DNA of 14,114 nt from JAVBLK01 sp031553565 (GTDB lineage Bacteria; Bacillota; Clostridia; Christensenellales; DUVY01). Positions 1 to 6,348 of this stretch are shown piece by piece; the stretch's first letter is position 1, and each line of letters begins with the position of its first letter. Position numbers and translations under genes: made by a program. Where the stretch lies: NCBI GenBank assembly GCA_031553565.1, contig JAVBLK010000054.1, positions 1-14,114 on the forward strand, in the 5' to 3' direction. The notes under the pieces were generated by a model that was given only the letters and a program-made list of their open reading frames with translations, was not told the origin of the DNA and ran no database searches.

Positions 1-60
1 TTTTATGGCGAAAACTCCATTGAATATGCCTTTTCGGCTGCTTTCGGAATCTTTTTGTAC

Positions 61-175
61 AGCTTTTAAATTCCCGCCTTGTCAATGCCCCGGCATTGCC
101 TGCGGCGGCAATTTAAAAGCTGTATCAAAAATCTGTCCGAAATCAACTCGAGTATTTATTCATTGTTTCCTTAAT
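61..175 (+). repeat. Interspersed palindromic repeat, copy 1
   Basis: This 115-base stretch recurs in inverted orientation at 13968-14082 with no gaps and four mismatches (positions 66, 119, 142 and 146 of this copy). It holds a nested hairpin: 61-78 pairs with 104-121 (18 bp, one mismatch), and inside that 83-89 pairs with 92-98 around a two-base loop. In this copy the symmetry continues imperfectly outward to about 43-142. About 34 bases on the right side lie outside the palindrome but are still conserved between copies. No reading frame in it looks coding. It resembles a MITE or REP-like intergenic element; the family is not recognised. Confidence 0.88.
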
Positions 176-266
176 TATAATTATAACATACAAAACCAAA
201 ATATGGCAGCGGATCTCATAATCGTAACAGAATTGTTGTTTTTTCGTTTCCGTTGCGCGGTTATTG

Positions 267-296
267 TTGTGCTGCAGCGCCGGTTTGTATTATAAT
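267..296 (+). promoter_or_regulatory. asnA promoter, possibly leaderless
   Basis: A perfect -10 hexamer TATAAT lies at 291-296, with a TTGTGC -35 candidate at 267-272 and an 18-bp spacer. The -10 ends only 8 bases before the asnA ATG at 305, so the expected transcription start is within a base or two of the start codon. No convincing Shine-Dalgarno sequence lies between them. No T-box or other asparagine-responsive leader is visible upstream. Confidence 0.6.
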
Positions 297-304
297 ATGG
301 AAAT

Positions 305-1315
305 ATGAGTCATACTTACATACCTGAGAAATACAAGAGCCTGCTGTCCGTTAAGGACACCGAGGCGGCTATCGTGCTGATAAAGCGTACGTTTGAAAGG
401 CGCCTGGCAAAGGCGCTGAATCTAAGCCGCGTATCCGCGCCGCTGTTTGTAGAGAGCGGCACAGGCTATAACGACGATTTAAACGGTACCGAGCGCGCCG
501 TCTCCTTTGATATAAAGGAAACCGGCACCGAGGCGCAGATCGTACACTCGCTGGCCAAATGGAAACGGCACGCCTTGAAGGAATACGGCTTCGCCCCCTT
601 TTCGGGGCTGTACACCGATATGAACGCTATCCGGCGCGACGAGGAAATGGACAACATCCATTCGATATACGTCGATCAGTGGGACTGGGAACAAGTAGTA
701 ACGCGCGAGGCGCGGAATTTCGCTTACCTGAAAAAGACTGTGCGCGGCATCGCGAGGGCGCTGACCGGTACGCTTGCCGTGTGTCAAAAGGCGTATCCGG
801 CCTTACGCGCGGTGGAAATCGAGCCTAAAGTCACTTTTGTGACCAGCCAGCAGCTTGAGGATAAATATCCGCAGCTTACACCGAAGGAACGCGAGGACGA
901 GTTTGTAAAGAAGTATAAGACGGTCTTTATCATGCAGATAGGCGGCAAGCTGAAATCGGGCGTAAAGCACGACGGCAGAGCGCCCGATTATGACGACTGG
1001 AAATTGAACGGCGACCTGATGGTCTGGAACAGCGTGCTTAACCGCGCTTTCGAGCTGTCGTCTATGGGCATCCGCGTGGACAGCGAGTCCCTTTTGTCAC
1101 AGCTGAAAACGGCCGGCTGCGAGGACAGGCTGCGTTTCCCTTTTCACAGGATGCTTGCCGACGGCGCCCTCCCCCTTACCATGGGCGGCGGCATCGGCCA
1201 GTCGCGCACATGTATGCTGATCATGGGCAAGGCGCACATAGGCGAAGTCCAGGTCTCTATCTGGGACAAAGACACGATCGCCGCCTGCGAAAAAGCGGGG
1301 ATTGAATTATTGTAA
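305..1315 (+). CDS. asnA: Aspartate--ammonia ligase (asparagine synthetase A)
   Basis: AsnA makes asparagine from aspartate, ammonia and ATP in the cytoplasm; it has a class II aminoacyl-tRNA-synthetase-like fold. The 336 residues match the family length (about 330). Family signatures are visible throughout: SYIPEKYK-like N terminus, SAPLFVESGTGYNDDLNG at 44-61, AIRRDEEMDNIHSIYVDQWDWE from 108, HDGRAPDYDDW at 222-232 with the acidic active-site residues, and GGGIGQSR at 294-301. The start at 305 gives the usual family N terminus. A near-consensus TATAAT ends 8 bases upstream and no ribosome binding site is evident, which suggests a leaderless or very short-leader message. The gene stands alone on the + strand, and a short hairpin overlapping its stop codon may end the transcript. 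The identification is secure. Confidence 0.97.
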   Translation: MSHTYIPEKYKSLLSVKDTEAAIVLIKRTFERRLAKALNLSRVSAPLFVESGTGYNDDLNGTERAVSFDIKETGTEAQIVHSLAKWKRHALKEYGFAPFSGLYTDMNAIRRDEEMDNIHSIYVDQWDWEQVVTREARNFAYLKKTVRGIARALTGTLAVCQKAYPALRAVEIEPKVTFVTSQQLEDKYPQLTPKEREDEFVKKYKTVFIMQIGGKLKSGVKHDGRAPDYDDWKLNGDLMVWNSVLNRAFELSSMGIRVDSESLLSQLKTAGCEDRLRFPFHRMLADGALPLTMGGGIGQSRTCMLIMGKAHIGEVQVSIWDKDTIAACEKAGIELL

Positions 1316-1331
1316 ACCGCTGGGCGGTTTT
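1314..1331 (+). terminator. Weak terminator after asnA
   Basis: A 7-bp stem (1314-1320 with 1324-1330) around a three-base loop is followed by a run of only four T. It starts inside the asnA stop codon. The stem is short and the T tract is weak, so it may be leaky. Confidence 0.4.
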
Positions 1332-1378
1332 CACAGCGCAGCGGTACTATTAGGATTGGATTAAAACGGCAATCTGCC

Positions 1379-1407
1379 TTGACATTTCCCATTTTTTATA
1401 ATATATT
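1379..1407 (+). promoter_or_regulatory. Promoter of the small membrane protein gene
   Basis: A perfect TTGACA (1379-1384) is followed after 17 bp by TATATT (1402-1407); a second -10-like TATAAT sits at 1397-1402 with unfavourable spacing. Transcription would begin near 1414, leaving a leader of about 134 nt before the ATG at 1548. I see no recognisable riboswitch in that leader. Confidence 0.65.
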
Positions 1408-1547
1408 ATGCTTGACTCAATAGTACTGCATTTTTTATGAAGCGATGAATAATTATATTGAATTAATCAGCGGTTACTTAACATTTGCGTTTAGAAACGA
1501 ATACTTATGGGTATAAAAGTACTATTGCGTTAAAGGAGCCGAAAAAA

Positions 1548-1856
1548 ATGAAAGATTACGGCAGACAAAACAGCGAATATATCTCTGTCGGCAATTGGAT
1601 TTTGACGTTTATACTGATGGCGATCCCGGGCGTCAACCTGATCGCGGGGCTTTGCTATCTTTTCAGCAAGAAGAAGTCAAAGCGCAACTATATTCTGGCT
1701 ATGATCACGATCGCGCTGATATTGATCGTGCTTTCGGTTGCGGCTTACTTCATTGTGAAGCTGGCATTCCCCGATATTTATCAAACTGCTATCGATTTTG
1801 TCAAGAGCTTTGCCACGGATTTCGGAGTTGACTTGCCGGTCATGCTGACCGCATAA
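1548..1856 (+). CDS. Small membrane protein, two helices, function unknown
   Basis: This is a 102-residue protein of unknown function. Two hydrophobic helices are clear: about residues 16-39 (starting VGNWILTFILMAIPGVN) and about 48-73 (ILAMITIALILIVLSVA), joined by a lysine-rich turn KKKSKRN. The lysine cluster predicts that the turn is cytoplasmic, with both termini outside. A C-terminal amphipathic tail of about 28 residues follows. The GNW...IPGVN opening recalls small Firmicutes membrane proteins of the NW-x-IP-x-VN type, but no function is known to me for them. The ATG at 1548 was chosen over an upstream in-frame start at 1485 because AAAGGAG lies at 1532-1538 with proper spacing, and the extra N-terminal stretch looks non-coding. 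It has its own promoter and a strong terminator, so it appears monocistronic. Confidence 0.8.
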   Translation: MKDYGRQNSEYISVGNWILTFILMAIPGVNLIAGLCYLFSKKKSKRNYILAMITIALILIVLSVAAYFIVKLAFPDIYQTAIDFVKSFATDFGVDLPVMLTA

Positions 1857-1875
1857 AAACTTGATTGTTAACCAT

Positions 1876-1910
1876 AAAAGCCGCGCCCAAAATAATTGAG
1901 CGCGGCTTTT
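1876..1910. terminator. Bidirectional terminator between the small membrane gene and hisF
   Basis: An 11-bp perfect stem (1876-1886 with 1900-1910) encloses a 13-base loop. The arms begin with AAAA and end with TTTTT, so it can work as an intrinsic terminator for the + strand gene ending at 1856 and for the minus-strand hisF ending at 1945. Confidence 0.85.
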
Positions 1911-1944
1911 TGCTATTCTTTTTCCAAACTGCAGCGGTACAGCT

Positions 1945-2703
1945 TTACAGCCTTACCGGTATCCCCTCTTTATGCAGGTATTCCTTTACTTCCTTTATCG
2001 AAAACGTGCCGAAGTGGAACAATGATGCCGCCAAAACCGCGTCCGCGCCGCCGACCGTTATTGCGTCGCGAAAGTGCGGCAGCTGCCCCGCCCCGCCGCT
2101 GGCTATCACGGGTATCTTTACCGCTTCGGATACAGCCTTCAGGCTCTTTAGATCATAGCCCGCCTTAGTGCCGTCGCGGTCCATGCTGGTAAGCAAAATC
2201 TCGCCCGCGCCCAGTTTTTCGGCTTTTACCGCCCATTCGACAAGGTCAAGTCCCGTGTTCACCCTGCCGCCGTTTACATATACGTCAAAGCGTCCGGAGG
2301 CATTTTCTTTGCAATCGATCGCAAGCACCACGCACTGGCTGCCGAACTTGTCCGCCGCGCTGCGTATTAACGGCGGGTTTTTTACCGCCGCGCTGTTGAC
2401 CGAGATCTTGTCGGCGCCCGCGCCCAATATTTCGGTAAAGTCAGACAATTCCGAGATGCCGCCGCCCACCGCAAGCGGGATAAAAACCTGCTCCGCCGCG
2501 CGCGCGATCATGCTTTTCATGGTTTTACGCCCCTCGTGCGTCGCCGAGATATCCAAAAAAACTATCTCGTCCGCGCCGGAGTCGTTGTACAGCCGCGCCG
2601 TCTCGACAGGGTCGCCCGCGTCGGTCAGGTTGATAAAATTTACTCCCTTTACAACGCGGCCGTTATAAAGGTCAAGGCACGGGATTATACGTTTTGCCAA
2701 CAT
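1945..2703 (-). CDS. hisF: Imidazole glycerol phosphate synthase, cyclase subunit HisF
   Basis: HisF is the (beta/alpha)8-barrel subunit that joins PRFAR with ammonia supplied by HisH, giving imidazole glycerol phosphate and AICAR in histidine biosynthesis. From the chosen start the protein has 252 residues, the usual length. The opening MLAKRIIPCLD places the catalytic aspartates at D11 and D130 (VLAID), as in characterised HisF proteins. Phosphate-binding loops AVGGGI (78-83) and IASGGAG are present, and TSMDRDGTKAGYDL is typical. The ATG at 2703 was preferred over the one at 2709: AAAGGA is only about two bases from the upstream ATG but about 8 from this one. It follows hisH after 65 nt and was probably transcribed with it, ending at the bidirectional terminator. 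Confidence 0.97.
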   Translation of the reverse strand: MLAKRIIPCLDLYNGRVVKGVNFINLTDAGDPVETARLYNDSGADEIVFLDISATHEGRKTMKSMIARAAEQVFIPLAVGGGISELSDFTEILGAGADKISVNSAAVKNPPLIRSAADKFGSQCVVLAIDCKENASGRFDVYVNGGRVNTGLDLVEWAVKAEKLGAGEILLTSMDRDGTKAGYDLKSLKAVSEAVKIPVIASGGAGQLPHFRDAITVGGADAVLAASLFHFGTFSIKEVKEYLHKEGIPVRL

Positions 2704-2768
2704 AGTCATTTCCTTTCGCGGCTTTTCCGCAGCTTAGTTAACATATTTTAAAACAGGCGCAAACCCGA

Positions 2769-3362
2769 TCACATGGCCCCATAGTTTTTTAAAACCTGGA
2801 GCCCTTCGTCACCGCTCTTTTCGGGGTGGAACTGCACGCCGAAAACATTGTCCCGCGCGCATGCGGAAGTGAAATCCACGCCGTAACCGGTCGACGCCGC
2901 GGCGTTCGGCAGATCCTGCGGCACGTAATAGCTGTGGACAAAGTACATATACGGCTCCGCCGGCAGACCTTTGAATAACGGAAAGTTATTATGCTTTACC
3001 GTATTCCAGCCCATATGCGGCACTTTAAGCGACCCGAACCGTTGTAAACCGCCTTGAAACACGCACAGGCCGTTTATGCCGGGGCTCTCCGCGCTGGTTT
3101 CGTACAGCAGCTGCATCCCCAGGCATATGCCCAAAAACGGCTTGCCTTTATTGATTTCCGACTTGATGGTTTTATCAAGCCCGCTTCTTGAAAGGCTGGC
3201 AGCGGCGTATCCGAAATTACCGACGCCGGGCAGTATTATCTTGTCGGCGGCGGCTATCTCAGCTTTATCCATAGAAATAACGGCATTCAGCCCAAGAAAT
3301 TTTAAGGCGCGGTAAACACTGGTAAGGTTCCCCGCGCTGTAGTCGATGATACATGTTTTCAT
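2769..3362 (-). CDS. hisH: Imidazole glycerol phosphate synthase, glutaminase subunit HisH
   Basis: HisH is a class I glutamine amidotransferase that hydrolyses glutamine and passes ammonia through the HisF barrel. The 197 residues match the family. The triad is visible: nucleophile C80 in GICLGMQLL, and H179 with E181 in FGVQFHPEKSG. The loop LPGVGNFGYA (44-53) is the oxyanion-strand motif. The protein begins directly with the first beta strand (MKTCIIDYSAGN), supporting the ATG at 3362. It lies first in a two-gene unit with hisF; hisA, which often sits between them, is absent. A promoter with TATAAT at 3376-3381 lies only about 13 bases ahead of the ATG, so the leader would be very short. 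Confidence 0.97.
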   Translation of the reverse strand: MKTCIIDYSAGNLTSVYRALKFLGLNAVISMDKAEIAAADKIILPGVGNFGYAAASLSRSGLDKTIKSEINKGKPFLGICLGMQLLYETSAESPGINGLCVFQGGLQRFGSLKVPHMGWNTVKHNNFPLFKGLPAEPYMYFVHSYYVPQDLPNAAASTGYGVDFTSACARDNVFGVQFHPEKSGDEGLQVLKNYGAM

Positions 3363-3375
3363 TTATTGCTTCTTT

Positions 3376-3405
3376 ATTATAGCGCAGACAGGCTTTTGTA
3401 CGCAA
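3376..3405 (-). promoter_or_regulatory. hisHF promoter
   Basis: Reading on the minus strand, TTGCGT (3405-3400) is followed after 18 bp by a perfect TATAAT (3381-3376). The expected start near 3369 would leave only about 6-7 nt before the hisH ATG. A MITE-like element ends 15 bp upstream of the -35. Confidence 0.6.
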
Positions 3406-3420
3406 GCCCGCGTAAATACC

Positions 3421-3576
3421 AGGAGTGGAAATTTTGTGGAGAATAAGCTTTGGGATGGATTTTTGAGGGCAGAACTGTCAAAAATTTTAGCTCATAGCAG
3501 AGCTATAAGTTAAAATTTTTGACTGCTCTGGATCAAAAAGACGCCAAAAGATATCTCCACAAATTTGACCACTCCT
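3421..3576. mobile_element. MITE-like palindromic element with 8-bp target duplication
   Basis: A 156-bp imperfect palindrome with no coding capacity. The outer inverted repeats are 3421-3442 and 3554-3576 (AGGAGTGG at one tip, CCACTCCT at the other, and a shared TGTGGAGA/TCTCCACA core). Further in, 3478-3489 pairs perfectly with 3511-3522 (12 bp), and 3488-3493 pairs with 3500-3505 at the tip. The element is flanked on both sides by the direct repeat TAAATACC (3413-3420 and 3577-3584), and the symmetry stops exactly at those boundaries. This is what a transposase-mobilised, non-autonomous insertion leaves behind. The parent insertion sequence is not recognised. It sits between the DUF1801 gene and the hisH promoter; its hairpin could also reduce read-through. 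Confidence 0.85.
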
Positions 3577-3591
3577 TAAATACCCGCAAAA

Positions 3592-3966
3592 TTATTTTTT
3601 CTTTTTCGCGGCAAGGTTCTCCGCCGCGCGGAATTTGACTATGTCGGCAATAAGCTCTTTGGGCAGCGGCTTGTTATACGGGAACTGTATCGCGCCCTTT
3701 GTCGTACCGTATCCGTCAAGCCGCCCTGCAAAATTCTCCACGCCGCTTGCGCCCGGATAAAAGCCTGTGTGCGCCTTAGCCGCGGCAAAATGCACAAGGT
3801 TCCCGTAAAAATAGAACGTCGGCATCCCCCAGGAGATTTTCTCCGTTGTGCCTTCCGGCGAGGCGGCGCGTATCACTTCGCGTATCTCGAAAAGCCGCGC
3901 TTGTCTTTCATCAGGAAACTGCGCGATATATTCGTCTATAGTTTTTATTTCGTTCTTTTCATCCAT
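3592..3966 (-). CDS. DUF1801 family protein (YdhG-like)
   Basis: A 124-residue cytosolic protein of the DUF1801 family. The characteristic blocks are in order: IDEYIAQFPDERQ, REVIRAASPEGTTEKISWGMPTF, HFAAAKAHTGFYPG, and the end block TTKGAIQFPYNKPLPKELIADIVKFR. A Lys-rich tail closes it. Some members are described as iron-chaperone-like (Fra/YdhG), but the biochemical role of most is not established, so none is assigned here. The ATG at 3966 was chosen because AAGGAG lies about 9 bases upstream and the homologous region begins shortly after; a longer open frame upstream to 4107 only mirrors the PAP2 gene. Its start overlaps the end of the PAP2 gene by 8 bases (ATGGATGA), which suggests translational coupling. 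Confidence 0.9.
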   Translation of the reverse strand: MDEKNEIKTIDEYIAQFPDERQARLFEIREVIRAASPEGTTEKISWGMPTFYFYGNLVHFAAAKAHTGFYPGASGVENFAGRLDGYGTTKGAIQFPYNKPLPKELIADIVKFRAAENLAAKKKK

Positions 3967-4951
3967 TTTTTCCGGTCTCCTTTTGTTTTCTTTCCGTTGA
4001 GTCCTTGACCGTCTTATTTGCATCCGGGCCTTCCCCGCCGTCCGCGCCGCCGCCCTTACCGCTGAATATACGCGGTATGACCGCCTTACATATGCCCATA
4101 AACCCAAGCGACACCCACAAGCCCACCAGGGAATACCTTATCAGCGCGGACAGCCCGCCCTCGCTGTCTATGCCGTAAAGTTCGAGCAGCGGCTTAAGCC
4201 CTTCCTTAAGCGCGAACGCTGCGCCCAGGCATACGGCAGCCTTGATAAGCTGTATCCACCACTTTTCAGTCACACTATACCTGACATACCTCTTTTCCAG
4301 GAAATAGCCCAAAGACATCGACGCGGTCACGCCCAGCGCCATATAATAGTTTTTCTGGCCGGGAAACACTATCACAAGGACAAGTGCGGGAACGATCAGT
4401 AACGAATAGAATATTTCCCTGTCCTTTAAAACAAACTCCAGTAAAAGAAAAAGCATGATTGTGACCGCGCCCACCAAAAAACCCATCGTCACGTCGGTCA
4501 GAAAATGCTGTCCCAGATACATTCTGGAAAGCGCGACCAAAAAGGTCAGAGTACCTGCGGCGGAGTACGTCAACGTTTTTTTCTTACCGCGCAGGCCGTA
4601 TTTTTTGACCAGCCATATTGCCGTCATCCCGTAAAGAACGACCGCCGTCATCGTATGGCCGCTCGGAAAAGAAAAGCCTTCTGTAGGTTCCCCGATACAA
4701 AGGCTCATATCCGAAAAGAACGGCCTTTCGACCTGAAACGCGCCTTTCATAATGTCGACAACGAACGAGCCCAAAAGAAAGACCATGATCAGCTTGTAGG
4801 CGAAATTTTTATCAAAGCATATATACAAAACTGCGGCAACGGCGATCAGTACTATTTCATCGCCGAAAAGAGTGATGCCGCCGAAAAGAAGGTCGGTAAA
4901 ACCGTTGGAAATACTTTGGAGCGCTCTTATGATTTCAAATTGCCATTCCAT
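3959..4951 (-). CDS. PAP2-family integral membrane phosphatase
   Basis: This 330-residue protein is a type 2 phosphatidic acid phosphatase-like membrane enzyme. All three catalytic motifs are intact: K69-x6-R76-P77, PSGH at 96-99, and SR-x5-H-x3-D at 142-153 (S142, R143, H149, D153). Such proteins dephosphorylate lipid phosphates such as phosphatidic acid or undecaprenyl pyrophosphate; the substrate cannot be told from sequence. About eight or nine hydrophobic segments are visible: roughly 20-45, 50-70, 100-118, 128-145, 155-176, 180-197, 203-218, 235-250 and 270-292. The protein is longer than minimal PAP2 enzymes because of the extra C-terminal helices and a charged Gly/Lys tail (from about 298). 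It begins 54 nt after the methyltransferase gene and overlaps the DUF1801 gene. Confidence 0.93.
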   Translation of the reverse strand: MEWQFEIIRALQSISNGFTDLLFGGITLFGDEIVLIAVAAVLYICFDKNFAYKLIMVFLLGSFVVDIMKGAFQVERPFFSDMSLCIGEPTEGFSFPSGHTMTAVVLYGMTAIWLVKKYGLRGKKKTLTYSAAGTLTFLVALSRMYLGQHFLTDVTMGFLVGAVTIMLFLLLEFVLKDREIFYSLLIVPALVLVIVFPGQKNYYMALGVTASMSLGYFLEKRYVRYSVTEKWWIQLIKAAVCLGAAFALKEGLKPLLELYGIDSEGGLSALIRYSLVGLWVSLGFMGICKAVIPRIFSGKGGGADGGEGPDANKTVKDSTERKQKETGKNG

Positions 4952-5005
4952 ATTTTCACCAGCTTTTTTTAGAGCCTAGACACACCGCGCCTTGGGCGGG
5001 AAATG

Positions 5006-5794
5006 TCAGCCCATAGTTTTCGCCAGCCAAATTGCCCCGGAAACGCTGTCGCCCTCGATGTCAGCGGTCTCGTCCGCCTGACTCTTTACATAAGCGTCGA
5101 AAAGGCCGGCCTTTTGCGGATAGCGTTTTTTCAGCTCCTCCGCCCTCTTTAATATGCATTGGTTATTATACTCGTTGTCGATCTCGCGGTAGGTTTCGCC
5201 GGACTCCTCGTAATGCTCCAGGATTATACAGTCCTCACGCTTAAACGCCTCCAGCCACGCGTCCAGCGTTTCGTAATCATAGGCAAGCCTTATGTCACTT
5301 GAGCCGTTTGTCAGGTACGCATCGCTGATGACGATATAACCGCCGGGCTTCACAGTCTTTTTCAGCGTCCTGACCGTACGGGCGGCATTGCCGAAAACAT
5401 TGCCCACTTCGTTTAGGAGTACCATATCGTAATCCTTCGCCTTGTTGACCGTACGGTTGATATCCTCGGCGGCAAAGGTGCAAAGGTGCGATAAATGCAT
5501 CTTTTTCGCCTTTTCGCGGGCGCATTTTATAAAGGCGGGAATGCCGTCGACCATATGTACATGCGCCCCGGTACGGCGCGCTATCTCCAAAGCGGCCGCG
5601 CCCTTGCCGCAGCCTAAATCAAGCGCCTTGAAATCCGCCATTGACGGTATTTGCCGCTTTAATATGGCGATAAGGGCGTTTACGGGCGTGCCCAGCGACC
5701 AAATATCCTGCAACAGGTACGGGATATACGGTAATAGCCGTATATCCGTTGCCGTAAGCGAGCGCAAAAGTTTTATCTTCACCGCTTTTTTCAT
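5006..5794 (-). CDS. Class I SAM-dependent methyltransferase, substrate unknown
   Basis: A 262-residue soluble protein with a Rossmann-type methyltransferase core. Motif I is LDLGCGKG (58-65), the acidic residue binding the SAM ribose is D83 in MVDG, and an adenine-contact segment AAEDI is at 108-112. VLLNEVGNVFG (125-135) is motif II-like, and KPGGYIVISDAYL (149-161) is the usual strand 5 block. The N-terminal 50 residues form a helical cap. The C-terminal 90 residues (EHYEESGETYREIDNEYNN and onward) are charged and probably shape the substrate site. The substrate cannot be assigned. The ATG at 5794 has a GGGGGA ribosome binding site about 9 bases upstream. It follows the cyclophilin gene by 23 nt, so both are probably on one transcript. 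Confidence 0.9.
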   Translation of the reverse strand: MKKAVKIKLLRSLTATDIRLLPYIPYLLQDIWSLGTPVNALIAILKRQIPSMADFKALDLGCGKGAAALEIARRTGAHVHMVDGIPAFIKCAREKAKKMHLSHLCTFAAEDINRTVNKAKDYDMVLLNEVGNVFGNAARTVRTLKKTVKPGGYIVISDAYLTNGSSDIRLAYDYETLDAWLEAFKREDCIILEHYEESGETYREIDNEYNNQCILKRAEELKKRYPQKAGLFDAYVKSQADETADIEGDSVSGAIWLAKTMG

Positions 5795-5817
5795 TGCGTA
5801 TCCCCCGTTGTTAAAAA

Positions 5818-6312
5818 CTATTCCATAATTTTTACGGAAGAGATCTTAACGGGCTTTACCGGCTTGTCGCCGTAATCGGTCCTGACGGCCGCGACCGCGT
5901 CGACCGTTTCGATCCCGTTTATTACCTTGCCGAACGCCGCGTATTGCCCGTCAAGGTGCGGACTGTCCTTATGCATGATAAAAAATTGCGAGCCCGCACT
6001 GTCGGGGCTTTGCGAACGCGCCATTGACAATACGCCGCGGGCGTGCTTTAGCGGGTTGTTGACGCCGTTAGCTTTGAATTCGCCCTTTATCGTGTAGCCG
6101 GGGCCGCCCGTCCCGGTGCCTTTCGGGCAGCCGCCCTGTATCATAAAGCCGGGGATGACGCGGTGGAATGTCAGTCCGTTGTAATAGCCGCTCTTAGCCA
6201 GCTTTATAAAATTCTCGACCGATACCGGCGCGGTGTCAGGGTACAATTCGATCTCGACCGTGCCCTTCCCTTCTATTTCCATAACCGCTTTTTTGATGTT
6301 TTGTTCAGACAT
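5818..6312 (-). CDS. Peptidyl-prolyl cis-trans isomerase, cyclophilin type
   Basis: A 164-residue single-domain cyclophilin that catalyses proline isomerisation to help protein folding. It has no signal peptide, so it acts in the cytoplasm. Key blocks are FHRVIPGFMIQGG with the catalytic arginine R51, MARSQSPDSAGSQFFI with Q109 and F110, and HLDGQYAAFGKVI. Where human cyclophilin A has the tryptophan needed for tight cyclosporin binding, this protein has H119, as do many bacterial members. The start at 6312 has TAGGAG about 9 bases upstream. It lies 36 nt downstream of the hybrid kinase gene and 23 nt upstream of the methyltransferase, consistent with a shared transcript. No specific client can be inferred. 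Confidence 0.96.
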   Translation of the reverse strand: MSEQNIKKAVMEIEGKGTVEIELYPDTAPVSVENFIKLAKSGYYNGLTFHRVIPGFMIQGGCPKGTGTGGPGYTIKGEFKANGVNNPLKHARGVLSMARSQSPDSAGSQFFIMHKDSPHLDGQYAAFGKVINGIETVDAVAAVRTDYGDKPVKPVKISSVKIME

Positions 6313-6348
6313 TTTCTTTCACTCCTAAAATATTCCTTAAGGAACGAC

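Noticed and set aside
5..295. 96-residue open frame on the + strand
   Set aside because: It runs through the palindromic repeat and the asnA promoter region and has a composition unlike a protein.
176..304. T-box or other amino-acid riboswitch ahead of asnA
   Set aside because: No T-box sequence or antiterminator-terminator pair is visible, and the best promoter lies right at the ATG.
1485..1547. Longer N terminus for the small membrane protein
   Set aside because: The ribosome binding site AAAGGAG lies inside this stretch and points to the ATG at 1548.
3967..4107. Longer N terminus for the DUF1801 protein
   Set aside because: The extra 47 residues are Arg-rich, overlap the PAP2 coding region, and lack a better ribosome binding site; the family begins near the ATG at 3966.
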